A stretch of DNA of 64,000 bases from Gonocerus acuteangulatus (Eukaryota; Arthropoda; Insecta; Hemiptera; Coreidae): assembly GCA_946811695.1 (NCBI GenBank), contig OX328123.1, positions 38,970,054 to 39,034,053 of the forward strand, in the 5' to 3' direction. Below, piece after piece: positions 36,850 through 51,768 of the stretch (positions are counted from its first letter, which is position 1; each line of letters starts with the position of its first letter). The notes below the pieces were generated by a model that did not search any database, was not told the origin of the DNA, and saw nothing but the letters and a program-made list of their open reading frames with translations. The position numbers were made by a program, and so were the translations under genes.

Positions 36850-39800
36850 AATTTGAACCACTTTTATTTTCGGTCTCTAGGGGTTCTGAAACGTGAAATT
36901 TTCTAGTCGGCACTTCCGGATTGTTTCATGAGATCAACCTTATAAGCGGGGTTCCTCCCTATGAAGGGAGGGAGGAACCGTGCTAAAAATATGCCTTATT
37001 TTAAATTTTATTAAAGTTATTAGGAAAAATATTTCTTTTAGAGGATCGGCCACATTTTTTTCAGAAAGTTGAGGAAAAAATACCTCAGTCATGTAACACA
37101 CATTCATAACCGACCTCTGTAAGCGCTTCCAAAAAATCGTTTTAATTTAAAACAATAAAATTTGAATCGCACGAAACACATTTGATTTTAAAGATATCGA
37201 AGTGCGGTGTGCAGCAAAGGGTTTGTTTTTTAATTCCCTTTAAAATGATGTGCATAATAATAGGGGTCATCAGCAAACCCCAACATTTCATCTAGCGCCG
37301 AGCGCACATGCCCAGTCAATATGTTAAATAGTTGACATATTTAGAAAGCTTAGATCAAGCCCTACAACTTTTGCCCCTGACATTTTTGTCTCAGACCAAC
37401 CGTTCGGCCGTAAAATTAGTTTGAGCCGTCTTATTTGGGACACCCTGTATAATCAAAATTTTTAGCATAAATATGCTTTAGCGATGACTAAACTGAAAAC
37501 AAAATAAAAAATGTTACTAAAAAGTGACCGCTGGCATACACGCTGTCGGGGTGGGCATGTACGAAAAAGAAGACTGCATGTTATACAGTACATTACATAG
37601 GTTTGTCGGGTCGAGCTAAAGCATATTCATGTTCCTGAATTTGAGCAGAAGGCTCTAAACAATTTTTTTCTCATAGGATTCCCTTTTTTAAAACACCTAA
37701 AAAAAAAAAAAAAAAAAAATCAGTCCCGTAACAGGCCACAAGGGCCCAGAGGGGCAGATACTGTAGAGGTATCTGATTCTTGACCATACGGCACATTAGG
37801 GAGATAGTGTGGTCAACACTATGCTCCGGCTGCCTGATTTTCCCCTTGGCTGCTTCGACTGCTAGAGTCATTAGCACCCAAGGTACCCATTATTAATTAA
37901 AGGCTGGGTGAGCCTACGGGCGATCTGGGACCCCAAATCCAACCCTCAAACGGCAGCACTAGAAGAAAAAATCTTTAGTGCGCGCTCGGGTTTTGAACCT
38001 GGTCCTCCAGTTCGTTAGTCGAGTGCTCTACCATTGAGCTAACCTCGTCCCCTTAAAACACCTAAACTGCTATAAAATAGTCAATTGATATTTATTTTTT
38101 AGGCAACATTTGTTTTTGTTTTGAGTCATTATTCGTAGGTAAAGATTTTCTTTGTATTAATAATATATACTTACTCCTGATTGATAATTAATTAATTTAT
38201 ATTTTTAATGAAATCAGAGACTATTATTAATATTGGAAAAAAGAAGGAGTACTAATGGTTGTCTTACTGTAGTGCAACATTTAATTTTTCTTCGGGACTG
38301 ATACACGTCCGGAAGTTCGATTTGCTTTTCAAGCCCTCCTTTAACCATCCTACTAAGTATACAAAGGTTCCTATACTCACTTGGTGCTATTTTTTTTTTT
38401 AAATTAATCACTGTGATTTTGCAAATCAATTGAAATTGAAATCATGCAATCAAGCCTTCCTCCCATGACTCTTAAGGAGGACGTTTCCTAACAAAAAATA
38501 GCACAAAAATTCATTGTCAGAATGACTTATCTTTGCTGCACTATGAGTTGTATACTGACAAGTTGAGATTAGATCGCATTGGTCGAGGTTGGGTCCAATG
38601 TAGGAACTCCTGTTGGGACTTGCCGGTTAACTCGGACCGTATTGGGAGAAATACGGCTCCGATGTAGGAGCATTGTGGGTATAGATTAGAGGCTCAAAAT
38701 ATTACAAAGGAATTAACAAACCAAGCCAGATGTAGAGATGTGGGTTTTCCGGAAAATTTTCCAAGCCACATGTTCATGGTATTGTAAAATAAACTTTCAT
38801 TGCTAGATACTTCAATTAAGCAACACTGGAGTATTTTTATTAACTATATTATATTATGGATAGGATGCCCTTTTGATTTTTCCCCCTTCCAACCAAAATG
38901 ATAAGCACAATTATAATGAACGAAGGTTAGAAATGTGATTTATAAGTTTTAATCATGTATATAGCTGAAAAGTTAAAATATAATAATTCTTTAAAAACTC
39001 TTATGCATATATATTTCAGTAATTAATTAAAGAATACCACATTGGACAAAATATATTTTAATGTAACTGCATATTCTCTTCGCTACAAAAACATAAAAAT
39101 GATGTTGTATATATGGCACAGACCCAATTATAAAAAGTCCAACTTGCAGGAACTGCGTCATCTTAGGGCGGTTCCGTTCATATCCCTAGAGTCATTATTA
39201 AAGGAAAGAATCTCCAAGAGGAGGAAGTTTAAGCCACCACAAATGTAAACTGACAGTATCCTAAGCAGAAATGACTCTCCTGCATTCTCTTTATTTGCGC
39301 TATTAAATGGAATTAAAATGTTAGGTAAACGGTGACAAAACCCCGTTGGAATGAACAAAACTAACAATTTCGAAGATTTAAGCACTTATTTCTCCGATTG
39401 ACATCGCCCCATCGAAAATTACTTTAGAAACTTCTTTTCTAGAGAATGTATTGGAACCCTTCGAATGGTTATGTTCCAGTTACTTTAATTTTCTAACCGT
39501 TTTCAAGATATTAAGGATAACATACGAAGATTCCAAAAGGTTTCATGTATGTTAATACATTTTTCTTCTAATATGGAATTAACTCCAAACGTAACAAACA
39601 TTTAAATACTATAAATAAGTATGGATGAATTTCAAACATGTATAAAATATTTCACCTGAGTCTCACAATTCTAAGTAACCAAACCAAAAATGAGTAACAA
39701 AAACTACGTTTCCATTTTTCACGAAAACGGTTACAGATATCGCCTTAAAAGTGGTTTCATTTGTTTTCCTACATTATAGAACCTATTACATGAATACCTG

Positions 39801-39964
39801 CAAGTATATTAACTCTAAACTGTCCGCGTTACAAATTTTCCCATGCGAATTGCATGTTTTAGTCGACAGATTCTAACGGTTAAAAAACTTAAGCTTTTAA
39901 ATTAGACAAAATATGTTTGTACCAAATTTCATCAAATTGTGGCCATTTTTGAGCCTGTTAGACA

Positions 39965-40027
<63 letters not shown>

Positions 40028-41206
40028 AATGATCTAAAAGGGGGTGCTCTAGAAAGAGTCAGTTTCTGGCATAGCAAAGAGTAGTATTCAAAATAAAGGC
40101 TAAGTTATATTCCATAAGTCCATCACAAATATTATCTTTTGTCAACCAATTAAATAAATAAAAGAGTAATAAAAAGGATAGCAATTGGCAGTGCTTAGTT
40201 TGGCAGTATTTATTTTTTTTTAAAAAAAGGCAGTGTTAAATAAAAGAAGAGCCCAAATGTCTCGGCTAGGAGCGATAAGGCATCGAGAGATACAATTTTC
40301 CCAGGAAGATAAGAATAGAGGTGCTTCCAAAAGATGCCCTTTGAACATCGAGGTGGCGATCGCTGAAGACAAACACCCTTGGTGTGGTGGGAGTAACGCC
40401 TCTATAAAAAGGGCCTTCCCCCACCACCCATCCCCATTCGAGCATCAGAGGCGGAGGACACACGACCCTCATTCGAGCACCAGATGCGAAGGGCACACGA
40501 TCTCCTTGCAGAACCAGCTGGTCAGCCGACACCAAGCTCTCACTTCATCTTCACATGATGGCCAGACACCACTCCATGATCTAGCAGCCGACCATCATTC
40601 TCCTCAACATAACTACAACCAGTCTGCCTCTTCACTTCCAGAACATCATCCGTAAAATAAGCTGAGTATACCTCAATAACTGCCAATCTTCAATTAAATT
40701 CAAAAGCTATCTAAAATTTCATAATGGCCAATATTTATATTTTAATATATAAGTTAATATTTTAATTATGTTCTAACTTATCTTTAATAACCAACATTGA
40801 TACAATTATGTGAGTCAAGCAATTTTTCTTTTTTATAATTTTTTATCACAGCCATGCCAAATCTTAAATTATATCTTTTATTCAATATAAGTAAATTATT
40901 TCTAACTCTATTTTATTTATAATGAACCTTTCTCCTGGTATTTAATATGGTCTCAACACATAAAAGGACAGATGGTAAGAAGTGGTTCTAATAATATATT
41001 TCTCATGCTTTTCTTTCAGGAAATTTATTAAATTAATTTAATTATACAAATAGTTTTATTCATAAATCCGTATGCGGTGAGTTTGGTAATTTTAAATGAA
41101 CCCTGAGATATAATGAAAATATAATATAAACTTTTCTAAATCAACTTTTTCTATAATTAACTTTTAAATATATTCAATTTTCTTTTTCTGGCCGAACCAA
41201 AACACC

Positions 41207-41269
<63 letters not shown>

Positions 41270-44200
41270 TTGAACTAAATCATTGAGATCAATGAGTTCT
41301 GAAACGAGAAATTTTATAGTCAGCACTTCCGGATTGCTTCTTGAGGTCAACCTCATAAGCGGGTTTCATCCCTATGGAGAAAGGGAGAAACCATACTAAA
41401 ATCAAAGTTTATACATTCAAGAATTTATGGGAAGAAATCAAATATAATGTATTAAACTTTAGTTCCTATGCCTACTGATTGATAAGTACTCTGTGTGGAA
41501 AGCAACCCAATATAGTTAAGCAACTTTTTTTTTCAAAAATAACGTTTTTCTCTCTCTGCCAAAAGAAGAAGCAGTATTTGAATGGATGACAATGTGAATG
41601 AAGGTTTTGTGAGACTGATATCAGCTTCGCCATGTCAATCTATTTGTATCACAATATTTGCATTTACCTATAATTTTGTTGCCTTTCTGGACTTCTACAA
41701 AATGTAGAACGTCCACACATTTGTTATTTTATGGTTAACCATTATTCCTGACAGAGAGCAGTATTTTTTTTTTTTTTTTTTTTTAATTCCAATCTAGTGT
41801 TGTTTAAATGAGGCGAATTTTCTTAAAATTGTCGCAGCTTGTATAGAGTTGTGGAACTGGTTTCCGCTACAACCTTGTTTATCAAATATTAAGAGAATTG
41901 AGTGATTATATTGACTTTTTTATGAATTATTACATAATAAAGATGACAATTGTTAGGTAAAACATAATCACATTTAATTTTATTCATGTGAATTAAAAAG
42001 TTGAATTATAACCTGTACTTTTTGTTTAAATGGTTCAGAAATTAGCTAATATAAGAAAATATGGATTGCTCATATATGTCCTAAAAAATTTTACCAAAAA
42101 ATAGCCTTTTGTAAATGGAAAATTTTCCGGAAAAACAGCTGAAAATTTTCTACCCCACATCTCTAGCCAGATGTACTACAAAGGTTACAAGGGCTAAATG
42201 TACCAACAAAAATATTGTCATACCCATTTTTACAAAGACAGAGGCTTTGTCATGAGTCTTAAGGATAAAAACTACATGACAGTGAATGCAACTAAGGATC
42301 TCTCTCCTAACACCGAAGATGAGGAGATACTAATGAAAGGGTTTAGGAGTTACTGAATATATTTATTTCTAACTTTCCAGCCCTTCCATGATAATAGTTA
42401 ATATATAGTGTATCTGTTCTTACTATATGAAGGGGTACACTACCAGGTGGAGAGTTAATTTTAGTGCATCTTTAGCAACCAATAAGCACAATTTGTACTC
42501 ACACATTGAATAGATATGTAACTGTTTCCTGTAGTATTTCTGGTGTTCTGATGTCTAAATGTGATTCCTCTCTCATTCCGGCCGCAGATCTTGTAAACTC
42601 TTTTACTGGTTTTAATCCATATCCATTTTCAAGTTTATGAATAAGTCCTTTTTGGGTTCTCCTATTAAGGGAAAAATAATTGAGATTTATTTTAAAATTT
42701 AATATTCATTTTCATTACTTATAAGCAAATTTCACTGACCCACTTCTTTTATGATTTATTAGCCTAACCTAAATGTATGTAAACCATAGGGTTAGAATAA
42801 AATTTATTTATTTAAATTTTAACTTCCATTTGAGTTAATATAATTAACTCAAAATTTTAGGACAGGTTATCTATAGGTCACCACTCTTTTTTAGCCAGGT
42901 TAGGGCTGATGCCTTTTCTTTTTTCGAAAGAAAAGCCACCACCCTTAGTGGGAATCGAACCCACGACCCTTAGCACGAAGTATTAAGTGCTCACGCCTTA
43001 ACACTTATGGCCACCGGGCCTCCAGTGATTAAAATGAAAATAAGACACTTCTGTAGTTACATAAGTTTTAAAACAAGTCCATTCTGAAATCAGCCAGATT
43101 CTTTACAATATTGAAGAGGAATGATCAACTGCTTTGGATGAGTTGGACAAATCTTGGATCAATCTATGCTCAGGACATTAAACACTCCATTCTAACAGAT
43201 AAAATAAACAGGTAATAAATGTGGAACAGCGAAGGGCAATGTCATATTTCTCATCAACTTTTTCGACCTATCATTCATAAACAGCTGCAAACCTGGCACA
43301 AATACCATCAGTCAGTTAAGGAGATTTCATAGCTTTCCAATTGCATTGTAAAATAATAACAAAGGTTCTACAATTGAAGCATCTAGCCGAATAGAGGTAT
43401 ATATTACATATAGTGAATGGTAATTGTGAAGTTTAGGGGCCTCATCAATAATTTTTAAATTTTGCACTATAACGTATTTTGATGCACTAAACATGAACCT
43501 GTTAGAAAAAAAAATTGCTCTCAACCAGGAAAAAAGTTATTAAGCACTGAAGTTCACTGTTATGCAGGTTAGGAAAGCAAGGGTAAACAAAGATAGTTGT
43601 AAACATGCGCATGCACATGGATGAAAATTGGGAAATAAAGAACTATCCTTTGAAATTTTGATAAATTATTTATTGAAAAATAAATATAACATGAACGAAC
43701 ATTGTAGACAATTTTACAAATTAATGAAAAAATTATTTTATAAATACAGCTGCACAACTTTTTAGTACTAACTTACAAAAAATAAGAAGAAATAGTAAAC
43801 TTTTTTGTTGACAATAATCTAATAAAGAGGCCCTTAAACTTTCAAATTTTGCAATATAACACATTTTGATGCACTAAACACGAATCCGCTATGGGCATAC
43901 ATGCTATGTGTTTCTGCTCGCTCAAGAAGATATCTAAACTCTAGTCAATCCAACTTTTAGCAAGTTTGAAACAGTAACATTATTTCTAGTTGAGAGCGAG
44001 GTTTTTTAACAGATCAATGTTTAATGCATCAAAATTAAAAAAAAAAATTAAATTAAAATTGGCAAGAAAGCCCCTAACCTTAACAATTACCACTCCCTAT
44101 TTAGGTAGATGCTTTAATTGTCTTGATCAGGACAAGGAACCATCCACCTGCAATCTTGAACAGGATGGTTGAATATATCGCACATCAAGTCATTATCCTT

Positions 44201-47200
44201 CTCAGCCCCGATTCCCAGATATTTCAAAATTAGTTACTTCCACAATAACATAAGCACAGCAGTTTCCAGTTGAGAGAGGCACTTGCCAGGTGCAACAGAG
44301 TAACCCAAAAATTAATCATTTAAAGAAATAACAGATAGGAATTTTCTTTTGTAATGAAAAATAATAGCTAAGGTTCAAAAAGTGCTCTTAAAGAGCTCAG
44401 CACTTGACATTAAACATACCCTTCACTGTAGCAACTAACAAGTTTTCACTATTCTAAATATACAGCTAATAAATCATACATGTTACAAATATTAAATGAA
44501 AAATATAATGTGCCACAATTTTCATTGAATTCTCAGACAGTGGGGAAAAAGACACTTCTGTTCGGATTTAAGAGTTGTAACGTCCAGAAATTTGAAGTCC
44601 AAATGCTTAATTTTAGCAAGGAAATTATCATGTTGAAGAGTAAAATATCAAATTTTATTTTTCCTTATTTGTTCTAAATATAAATCATCTAGATTCTAAA
44701 ACTAGTCTTGATAAAATCTGCGAAACTCATCTGATGATATTGAAGTCCACCCATTACCATTCCGCATGTACACCTGATAACATCAACAGGATGTATATGT
44801 GGAACGGCAAAGGGAAGTGCAACCTCTAACAAAACATTCTCGAACCAGTGATTTCAGTTAGACTGAAAACATATCTTGAGTATAGTTGGTTTCTTTGAAG
44901 ATTCTACAACTGGTCTTGATAAAGTCTGCAAAACACAGGTGATGATATTGATGTCCACCCATTACCATTCCACATGTACACCTGATAACATCAACAGGAT
45001 GTATATGTGGAACGGCAAAGGGAAGTGCAACCTTTCACATAAACATTCTCAAACGGTGATTTCATGTAGACAGCAAACATATCTTGAGTATAGTTGGTTT
45101 CTTATAAGATTCTACAACTGGTCTTGATAAAGTCTGCGAAACACAGGTGATGATATTGATGTCCACCCATTACCATTCCACATGTACACCTGATAAAATC
45201 AACAGGATGTATATGTGGAACGGCAAAGGGAAGAGCAAACTTTCACATAAACATCCTCGAACCAGTGATTTCAGGTAGACAGAAAACATATCTTGAGTAT
45301 AGTTGGTTTCTTTTAAGATTTGAGAACTGGCCTTGATAAAGTCAGCGAAACACAGGTGATGATATTGATGTCCACCCATTACCATTCCACATGTACACCT
45401 GATAAAATCAACAGGATGTATATGTGGAACGGCAAAGGGAAGTGCAACCTCTAACAAAACATTCTCGAACCAGTGATTTCAGTTAGACTGAAAACATATC
45501 TTGAGTATAGTTGGTTTCTTTGAAGATTCTACAACTGGCCTTGATAAGTCAGCGAAACACAGGTGATGATATTGATGTCCACCCATTACCATTCCACATG
45601 TACACCTGATAACATCAACAGGATGTATATGTGGAACGGCAAAGGGAAGTGCAACCTTTCACATAAACATTCTCAAACGGTGATTTCATGTAGACAGCAA
45701 ACATATCTTGAGTATAGTTGGTTTCTTATAAGATTCTACAACTGGTCTTGATAAAGTCTGCGAAACACAGGTGATGATATTGATGTCCACCCATTACCAT
45801 TCCACATGTACACCTGATAAAATCAACAGGATGTATATGTGGAACGGCAAAGGGAAGAGCAAACTTTCACATAAACATCCTCGAACCAGTGATTTCAGGT
45901 AGACAGAAAACATATCTTGAGTATAGTTGGTTTCTTTTAAGATTTGAGAACTGGCCTTGATAAAGTCAGCGAAACACAGGTGATGATATTGATGTCCACC
46001 CATTACCATTCCACATGTACACCTGATAAAATCAACAGGATGTATATGTGGAACGGCAAAGGGAAGTGCAACCTCTAACAAAACATTCTCGAACCAGTGA
46101 TTTCAGTTAGACTGAAAACATATCTTGAGTATAGTTGGTTTCTTTTAAGATTTGAGAACTGGCCTTGATAAGTCAGCGAAACACAGGTGATGATATTGAT
46201 GTCCACCCATTACCATTCCACATGTACACCTGATAACATCAACAGGATGTATATGTGGAACGGCAAAGGGAAGTGCAACCTTTCACATAAACATTCTCAA
46301 ACGGTGATTTCATGTAGACAGAAAACATATCTTGAGTATAGTTGGTTTCTTATAAGATTCTACAACTGGTCTTGATAAAGTCTGCAAAACTCAGGTGATG
46401 ATATTGATGTCCACCCATTACCATTCCGCATGTACACCTGATAACATCAACAGGTTGTATATGTGGAACGGCAAAGGGAAGTGCAACCTCTAACAAAACA
46501 TTCTCGAACCAGTGATTTCAGTTAGACTGAAAACATATCTTGAGTATAATTGGTTTCTTTTAAGATTCTACAACTGGTCTTGATAAAGTCAGCAAAACAC
46601 AGGTGATGATATTGATGTCCACCCATTACCATTCCACATGTACACCTGATAACATCAACAGGATGTATATGTGGAACGGCAAAGGGAAGTGCAACCTTTC
46701 ACATAAACATTCTCAAACGGTGATTTCATGTAGACAGAAAACATATCTTGAGTATAGTTGGTTTCTTATAAGATTCTACATCTGGTCTTGATAAAGTCTG
46801 CGAAACACAGGTGATGATATTGATGTCCACCCATTACCATTCCACATGTACACCTGATAAAATCAACAGGATGTATATGTGGAACGGCAAAGGGAAGTGC
46901 AACCTCTAACAAAACATTCTCGAACCAGTGATTTCAGTTAGACTGAAAACATATCTTGAGTATAGTTGGTTTCTTATAAGATTCTACAACTGGTCTTGAT
47001 AAAGTCTGCGAAACACAGGTGATGATATTGATGTCCACCCATTACCATTCCACATGTACACCTGATAACATCAACAGGATGTATATGTGGAACGGCAAAG
47101 GGAAGTGCAACTTTTCACATTAACCTTTCTCGAACCAGTGATTCAGGTAGACTGAAAACATATCTTGAGTATAGTTGGTTTCTTATAAGATTCTACAACT

Positions 47201-48491
47201 GGTCTTGATAAAGTCAGCAAAACACAGGTGATTATATTGATGGCCACCCATTACCATTCCGCATGTACACCTGATAACATCAACAGGATGTATATGTGGA
47301 ACGGCAAAGGGAAGTGCAACCCTTCACTTAAACATTTTCAGGTAGACTGAAAACATATCTTGAGTATAGTTGTTTTCTTTTGACACTTCCCTTCTTCTTC
47401 TGACAGAGTGAGAGCCTCATCAGCTCTCTCTGTTCAGTGTTTCCGAGATGATGTAGTTCTCCTTTGACTTAAGTACAATTGGTTTCAGTTGATGTTGGGA
47501 CTAGCTAGGCGAATTAAGAGTCGAAGGAAATTTTATCATTTATTTATAGGATTTTAAGGCTTCCCTCTACGAAAGGAAAAAAGTCCGTCACGCAGGAGCT
47601 GCATAACTAAGCACTTTCCTCAGAATTTGGGTAGTGTAGACTGCTTTCCAGAACAATTTGCTTAAAATATCCTACATAAATAAAATAAAAACATGAATAG
47701 ATCTCTTTTAATTTTGTAATGAGTAACTGATCAATTATTAATTTGCTTCCAGAGTTATGTTTACACATGGTACCTACTACACTACGTAATAAATACAAAA
47801 AAACCTCATATTATCGTATTTTGATCTAATGCAGGAACAGGATATAGTCCCTCTAGTGGTAGAAAGCGCTCCTTGCGGCGGCTTTGTGAACCTACGTCTG
47901 GCGGGCTTTTCTATTGAAATATATTACAAAGTAAACCCCCCCCCCTTTCCGATTAACCGATTCAGCTCATTTTTACAACACTTCTTTCTCATGAGTTACC
48001 CACAACGTATACCACGTTTCGTTACAGTACAGCAGAAATTACGACCGGTATGAGTATATTAGTAATTTGGGTCCGGAGTAAACCCCCCCTCCTAATGAAC
48101 CGATTTAGTTTATTTTTACAACACATATTTACCTGTGGATTACCACTACGAATACCGAGTTTCGTCGAAATATACCAAAAATCACGGCTGGTAGTGGCGA
48201 ATTGGTATTGTGGGTCCGGAGTAAACCCCCCCTCCTAATGAACCGATTTAGTTCATTTTTATGTCTCACTTTTCTCTTTATAGTACCACTACGAATGCCA
48301 AGTTTCGTTGAAATATAACAAATATTACGGCTGACATGGTCAAATTAGGGTTTTGGGTTCGGGGTAAACCCCCCCTTCAGGTGGACCGACTTTGGTGGTT
48401 AACGAACTCGTTCAATCGTTTGCTAATTGAATGCTATATACCAAGTTTTGTGACGAAAAAACAAAAACTCTGGCCGCTATCGTGTTAACAG

Positions 48492-48527
<36 letters not shown>

Positions 48528-51500
48528 TGTTATGATTAATTTTTATAAAATGATTGCGCCACGTTGGGTCGCCATTTAATGTTAAGATTTTATTATTTTA
48601 AAAAGAAATAAAAAGATTTTAATTACTTGAGTAAGTTTTATTATATGAATTTGACTTAATCTCAGGGATTAAAGTTCCGAGTGAATGAACAATATAATAT
48701 TTATTTCCAGACAATCCTGAGATACAAACACCAATATCAAAAATAATACAAATGACAATAAAAGAATTAACAATTACAAAAAAAACAAAACAATTTTTAC
48801 CTCTAAATCAATCCGCTTCCAACAAAGCCTCAATACACTGCGCTTCAGCAATTTCTTCCTCAAGGAGACACGCTCTCTTGCCAGTTCTCGCGCATAGAAT
48901 GGGTATCTTGAAAGTCTGGATTCTTTTGTCTTCTCACTCCGCCTTCTATGATAATTAATAATGGACTGCGCTCTGTATTCCTCGGAGGATCGCTATGGAC
49001 TCTAGCTCCTCACTTTACGAATGCTGGGAATCAACTGACGATCCGCATTCCAGGGCTGCTGGGAATCAACTGACGCCTTCTAGCAGGAAAGCTTGGCATC
49101 CTTGTTTCTTAACTTCCGCATTTTGTGGGTTCATATATAAAAGTAATAATTATATTTTTCGTAACTTCAAATAATTAATTTATTGTTATCTGAATGTAAA
49201 TTTAATATGGATATATTGTATACCAGTATTGTCCAAAAATATTATTAATTTTGATCGTATATAATACGATGTTAATTGTATATATGGTTTGTGATTTGCG
49301 CAGGCTTTTCAAAATATTGATGGTTATTTGAATTTAAAAATATTTTCGTGAATGTAATATATCATTACAATATATATATATAAATTTTAACGGGGGTCAT
49401 TTTCGGTGTCTACTAGGTAGGATCGATAAAGATTTGAAGAAATGTTTCAAAAATTCCGTCATGTTTCCAACCTCAATAGCTACTTTCTTCGGAGGAAAGT
49501 GCTAAAATCAACAAGATAGGAAAACTCAAAATTTGTTATTAAAAACTGGCCTCAACCATTCCACATGAACACTTATGACAAAATGAAGGACTGTAAATGT
49601 GGAATGGCAAACAGAGGTTTAACTGCTCTCGAGATAAGTATATTAGGTTTCACTAAATATGTATTTGATATTGAGTTACTAAAACTTATCATTTAAGGCA
49701 GTAAAGAAATGGAGTATATTTTAATACTTCTTTTCTCTTATAACAAAAAATTACAAAGATTCAAAAAATACTCTCGACATGCACAGGAAATACAAGCTTT
49801 AGTTAACACCTCATTCAACATTCCACACATGATCAGATCAGAAAATATCAGATTATAATGGATAAGAGATGCCATGTGGTACAGCAAAGAGAGTCCAACA
49901 GATCTTTATGGATCAATGTTCTTTTGTTTAATAATTGTCTAACCCCACACATATAGTAAAACGAGAAAATTTTATTAATATGTACACATATATTTACAAT
50001 TATATAATAGACACAAGGACTGAACATTTTAGGGTAAACGTAAGGTTGACCATTTTATGGCACCCCTTAATGCATAAGGAAATAGTTCCAATGAATAATA
50101 CAACATGAGAAGCCAGATTCTTAAGAGTAGATGTAAAGACTCTGCTAGAAGGATAAAAAATACAAATTTTATGAATTTTCTTTTGATGGGTCGGAAAATC
50201 ACTATTGTTGTTCAACTCCTCCTAAAAAGATCAGCTAAACACTAATACAAGGGTGTCTCCTACTTTTGTGAAAGGCAATTTCGGGACTTTTTAATGATTT
50301 GAAAAGCTAATTTCATTGGTCATTAAAAAGAAAATAATTTCAAACAAAATGAAAAAGCCTTAATATTGGCTTGAAATTGGCCCTGTTAATAGAATTTCAA
50401 TATTTAAGTCTGCACATATTTAAAAAATGAATAATTGATTTGTAAATGCATACAAAAAGGGTGACAATTACAAATGCGCCTAAGTACCAGGATTACGTTA
50501 CACTCCGGTAAGAACTGAAATTTCGTGACTTGGTTTCAAAATTCATGACTTTTTTGTGATTTTGGTGCCCTATTTTCAATTTCGTGACATTTTCATGACT
50601 TTTTTGTGCAGTAGACTCCCTGTAATAGTAACATCCATTATAAAATGAAGAGGCTGTAAGAGGAACAGCACAGGGATTTTTAACTCCTCCTGACCAATGG
50701 TTTCCAGGAATGCAGAAAACTTAAACTGATGCTTAACTTCTTATAATAAGTTCATCAGAACAGCTTATGTTGTTGAACACCGCTCTCCACTGTTCCACAG
50801 TAACAGCTGATAAACTAAACAGGCTGTAAATGTGGAACGGCAAAGGGAAGTGCAATGTTTCTCTTGAACTCTTCGTGGATTGAATTTCCAGAATACTGTA
50901 AATAAATTTGATATATTACAATATAATGCATTCATAAGAATAGCGCATGTTGTTGAACACCACTCTCCACTGTTCCACATCAACAGCTGATAAAGTAAAC
51001 AGGTGTAAATGTGGAACGGCAAAGGGTAGTGCAATGTTTCTCTTGAAATCTTTGTGTATTGAATTTCCAGAAAACTGTAAATAAATTTGATGTAGGTATT
51101 ACAATATAATGCATTCATGGGAATAACTCATGTTGAACACCGCCCTCCACTATTCCACATCTACAGCTGATAAAGTAAACAGGCTGTAAATGTGGAACGG
51201 CAGCGGGAATGACATTTCTCAATTTCTATTATTCATTAGATCCTTTAGACTTACTGCGAAATTTACCAATTGAATATGTTATAACATAGGATTTTATGGT
51301 GTACATTTTCATAAGTGAAAGATTCATCAAGTTCCAACTTATAATGCGCTCATCAGATCACAGCTTGACAATAAACACTGCCCTCCACTATTCCGCATCA
51401 ACAGCTGAAATGTAACCAGGTGTAAATGTGGAACGGCAGAGGGAAATGTGAAGTTTCTCATCAGGTCTAGGTGCCCTCTTTTCCCAGAAAACTAAAATGA

Positions 51501-51542
51501 GGTACTTCTGCTGTGGTAAGTGTAGTAGATTCCAGTCTGTTG

Positions 51543-51596
<54 letters not shown>

Positions 51597-51725
51597 ACTA
51601 AACTAAATGATTCATAATTTCCCAACAACTTTTTAAATATGGTATGGCAATGTTTCTTATCAGCTTTCTGTGCACTGAATTCACTGGCAACTGGAAATCA
51701 AATATCCAGATGTTGATGTGCCATA

Positions 51726-51768
<43 letters not shown>

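Larger units (their letters stand above)
38733..42165. mobile_element. 3.4-kb hAT-like element carrying nested repeats
   Basis: Ends TAGAGATGTGGG and CCCCACATCTCTA, with TTTTCCGGAAAATTTTCC near both. The 8-bp duplication GCCAGATG lies at 38725-38732 and 42166-42173. It contains an (AT)n-core repeat, which in turn contains an LTR (40025-41209), three layers of insertion. No transposase frame found. Confidence 0.85.

Noticed and set aside
37980..38052. Functional tRNA gene
   Set aside because: tRNA-like boxes are present but the arm pairing is poor, and a second copy with the same non-tRNA body exists at 56608-56951.
40233..40655. 140-codon protein gene
   Set aside because: It lies inside a TG...CA insertion in an (AT)n tract, is low-complexity (His, Ser, Pro), and the opposite strand is also open for 89 codons. 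More likely LTR or leader sequence.
44876..46791. Repeated open frames of 62-95 codons in both strands of the 208-bp array
   Set aside because: They repeat with the tandem unit, differ in frame between unit types, and vanish in the diverged copies at 50-58 kb. Conservation follows the stem-loop, not codons.
44700..47390. Possible CRISPR array
   Set aside because: The whole 208-bp unit is repeated, with no short repeat plus unique spacers, and the context is an animal intron.
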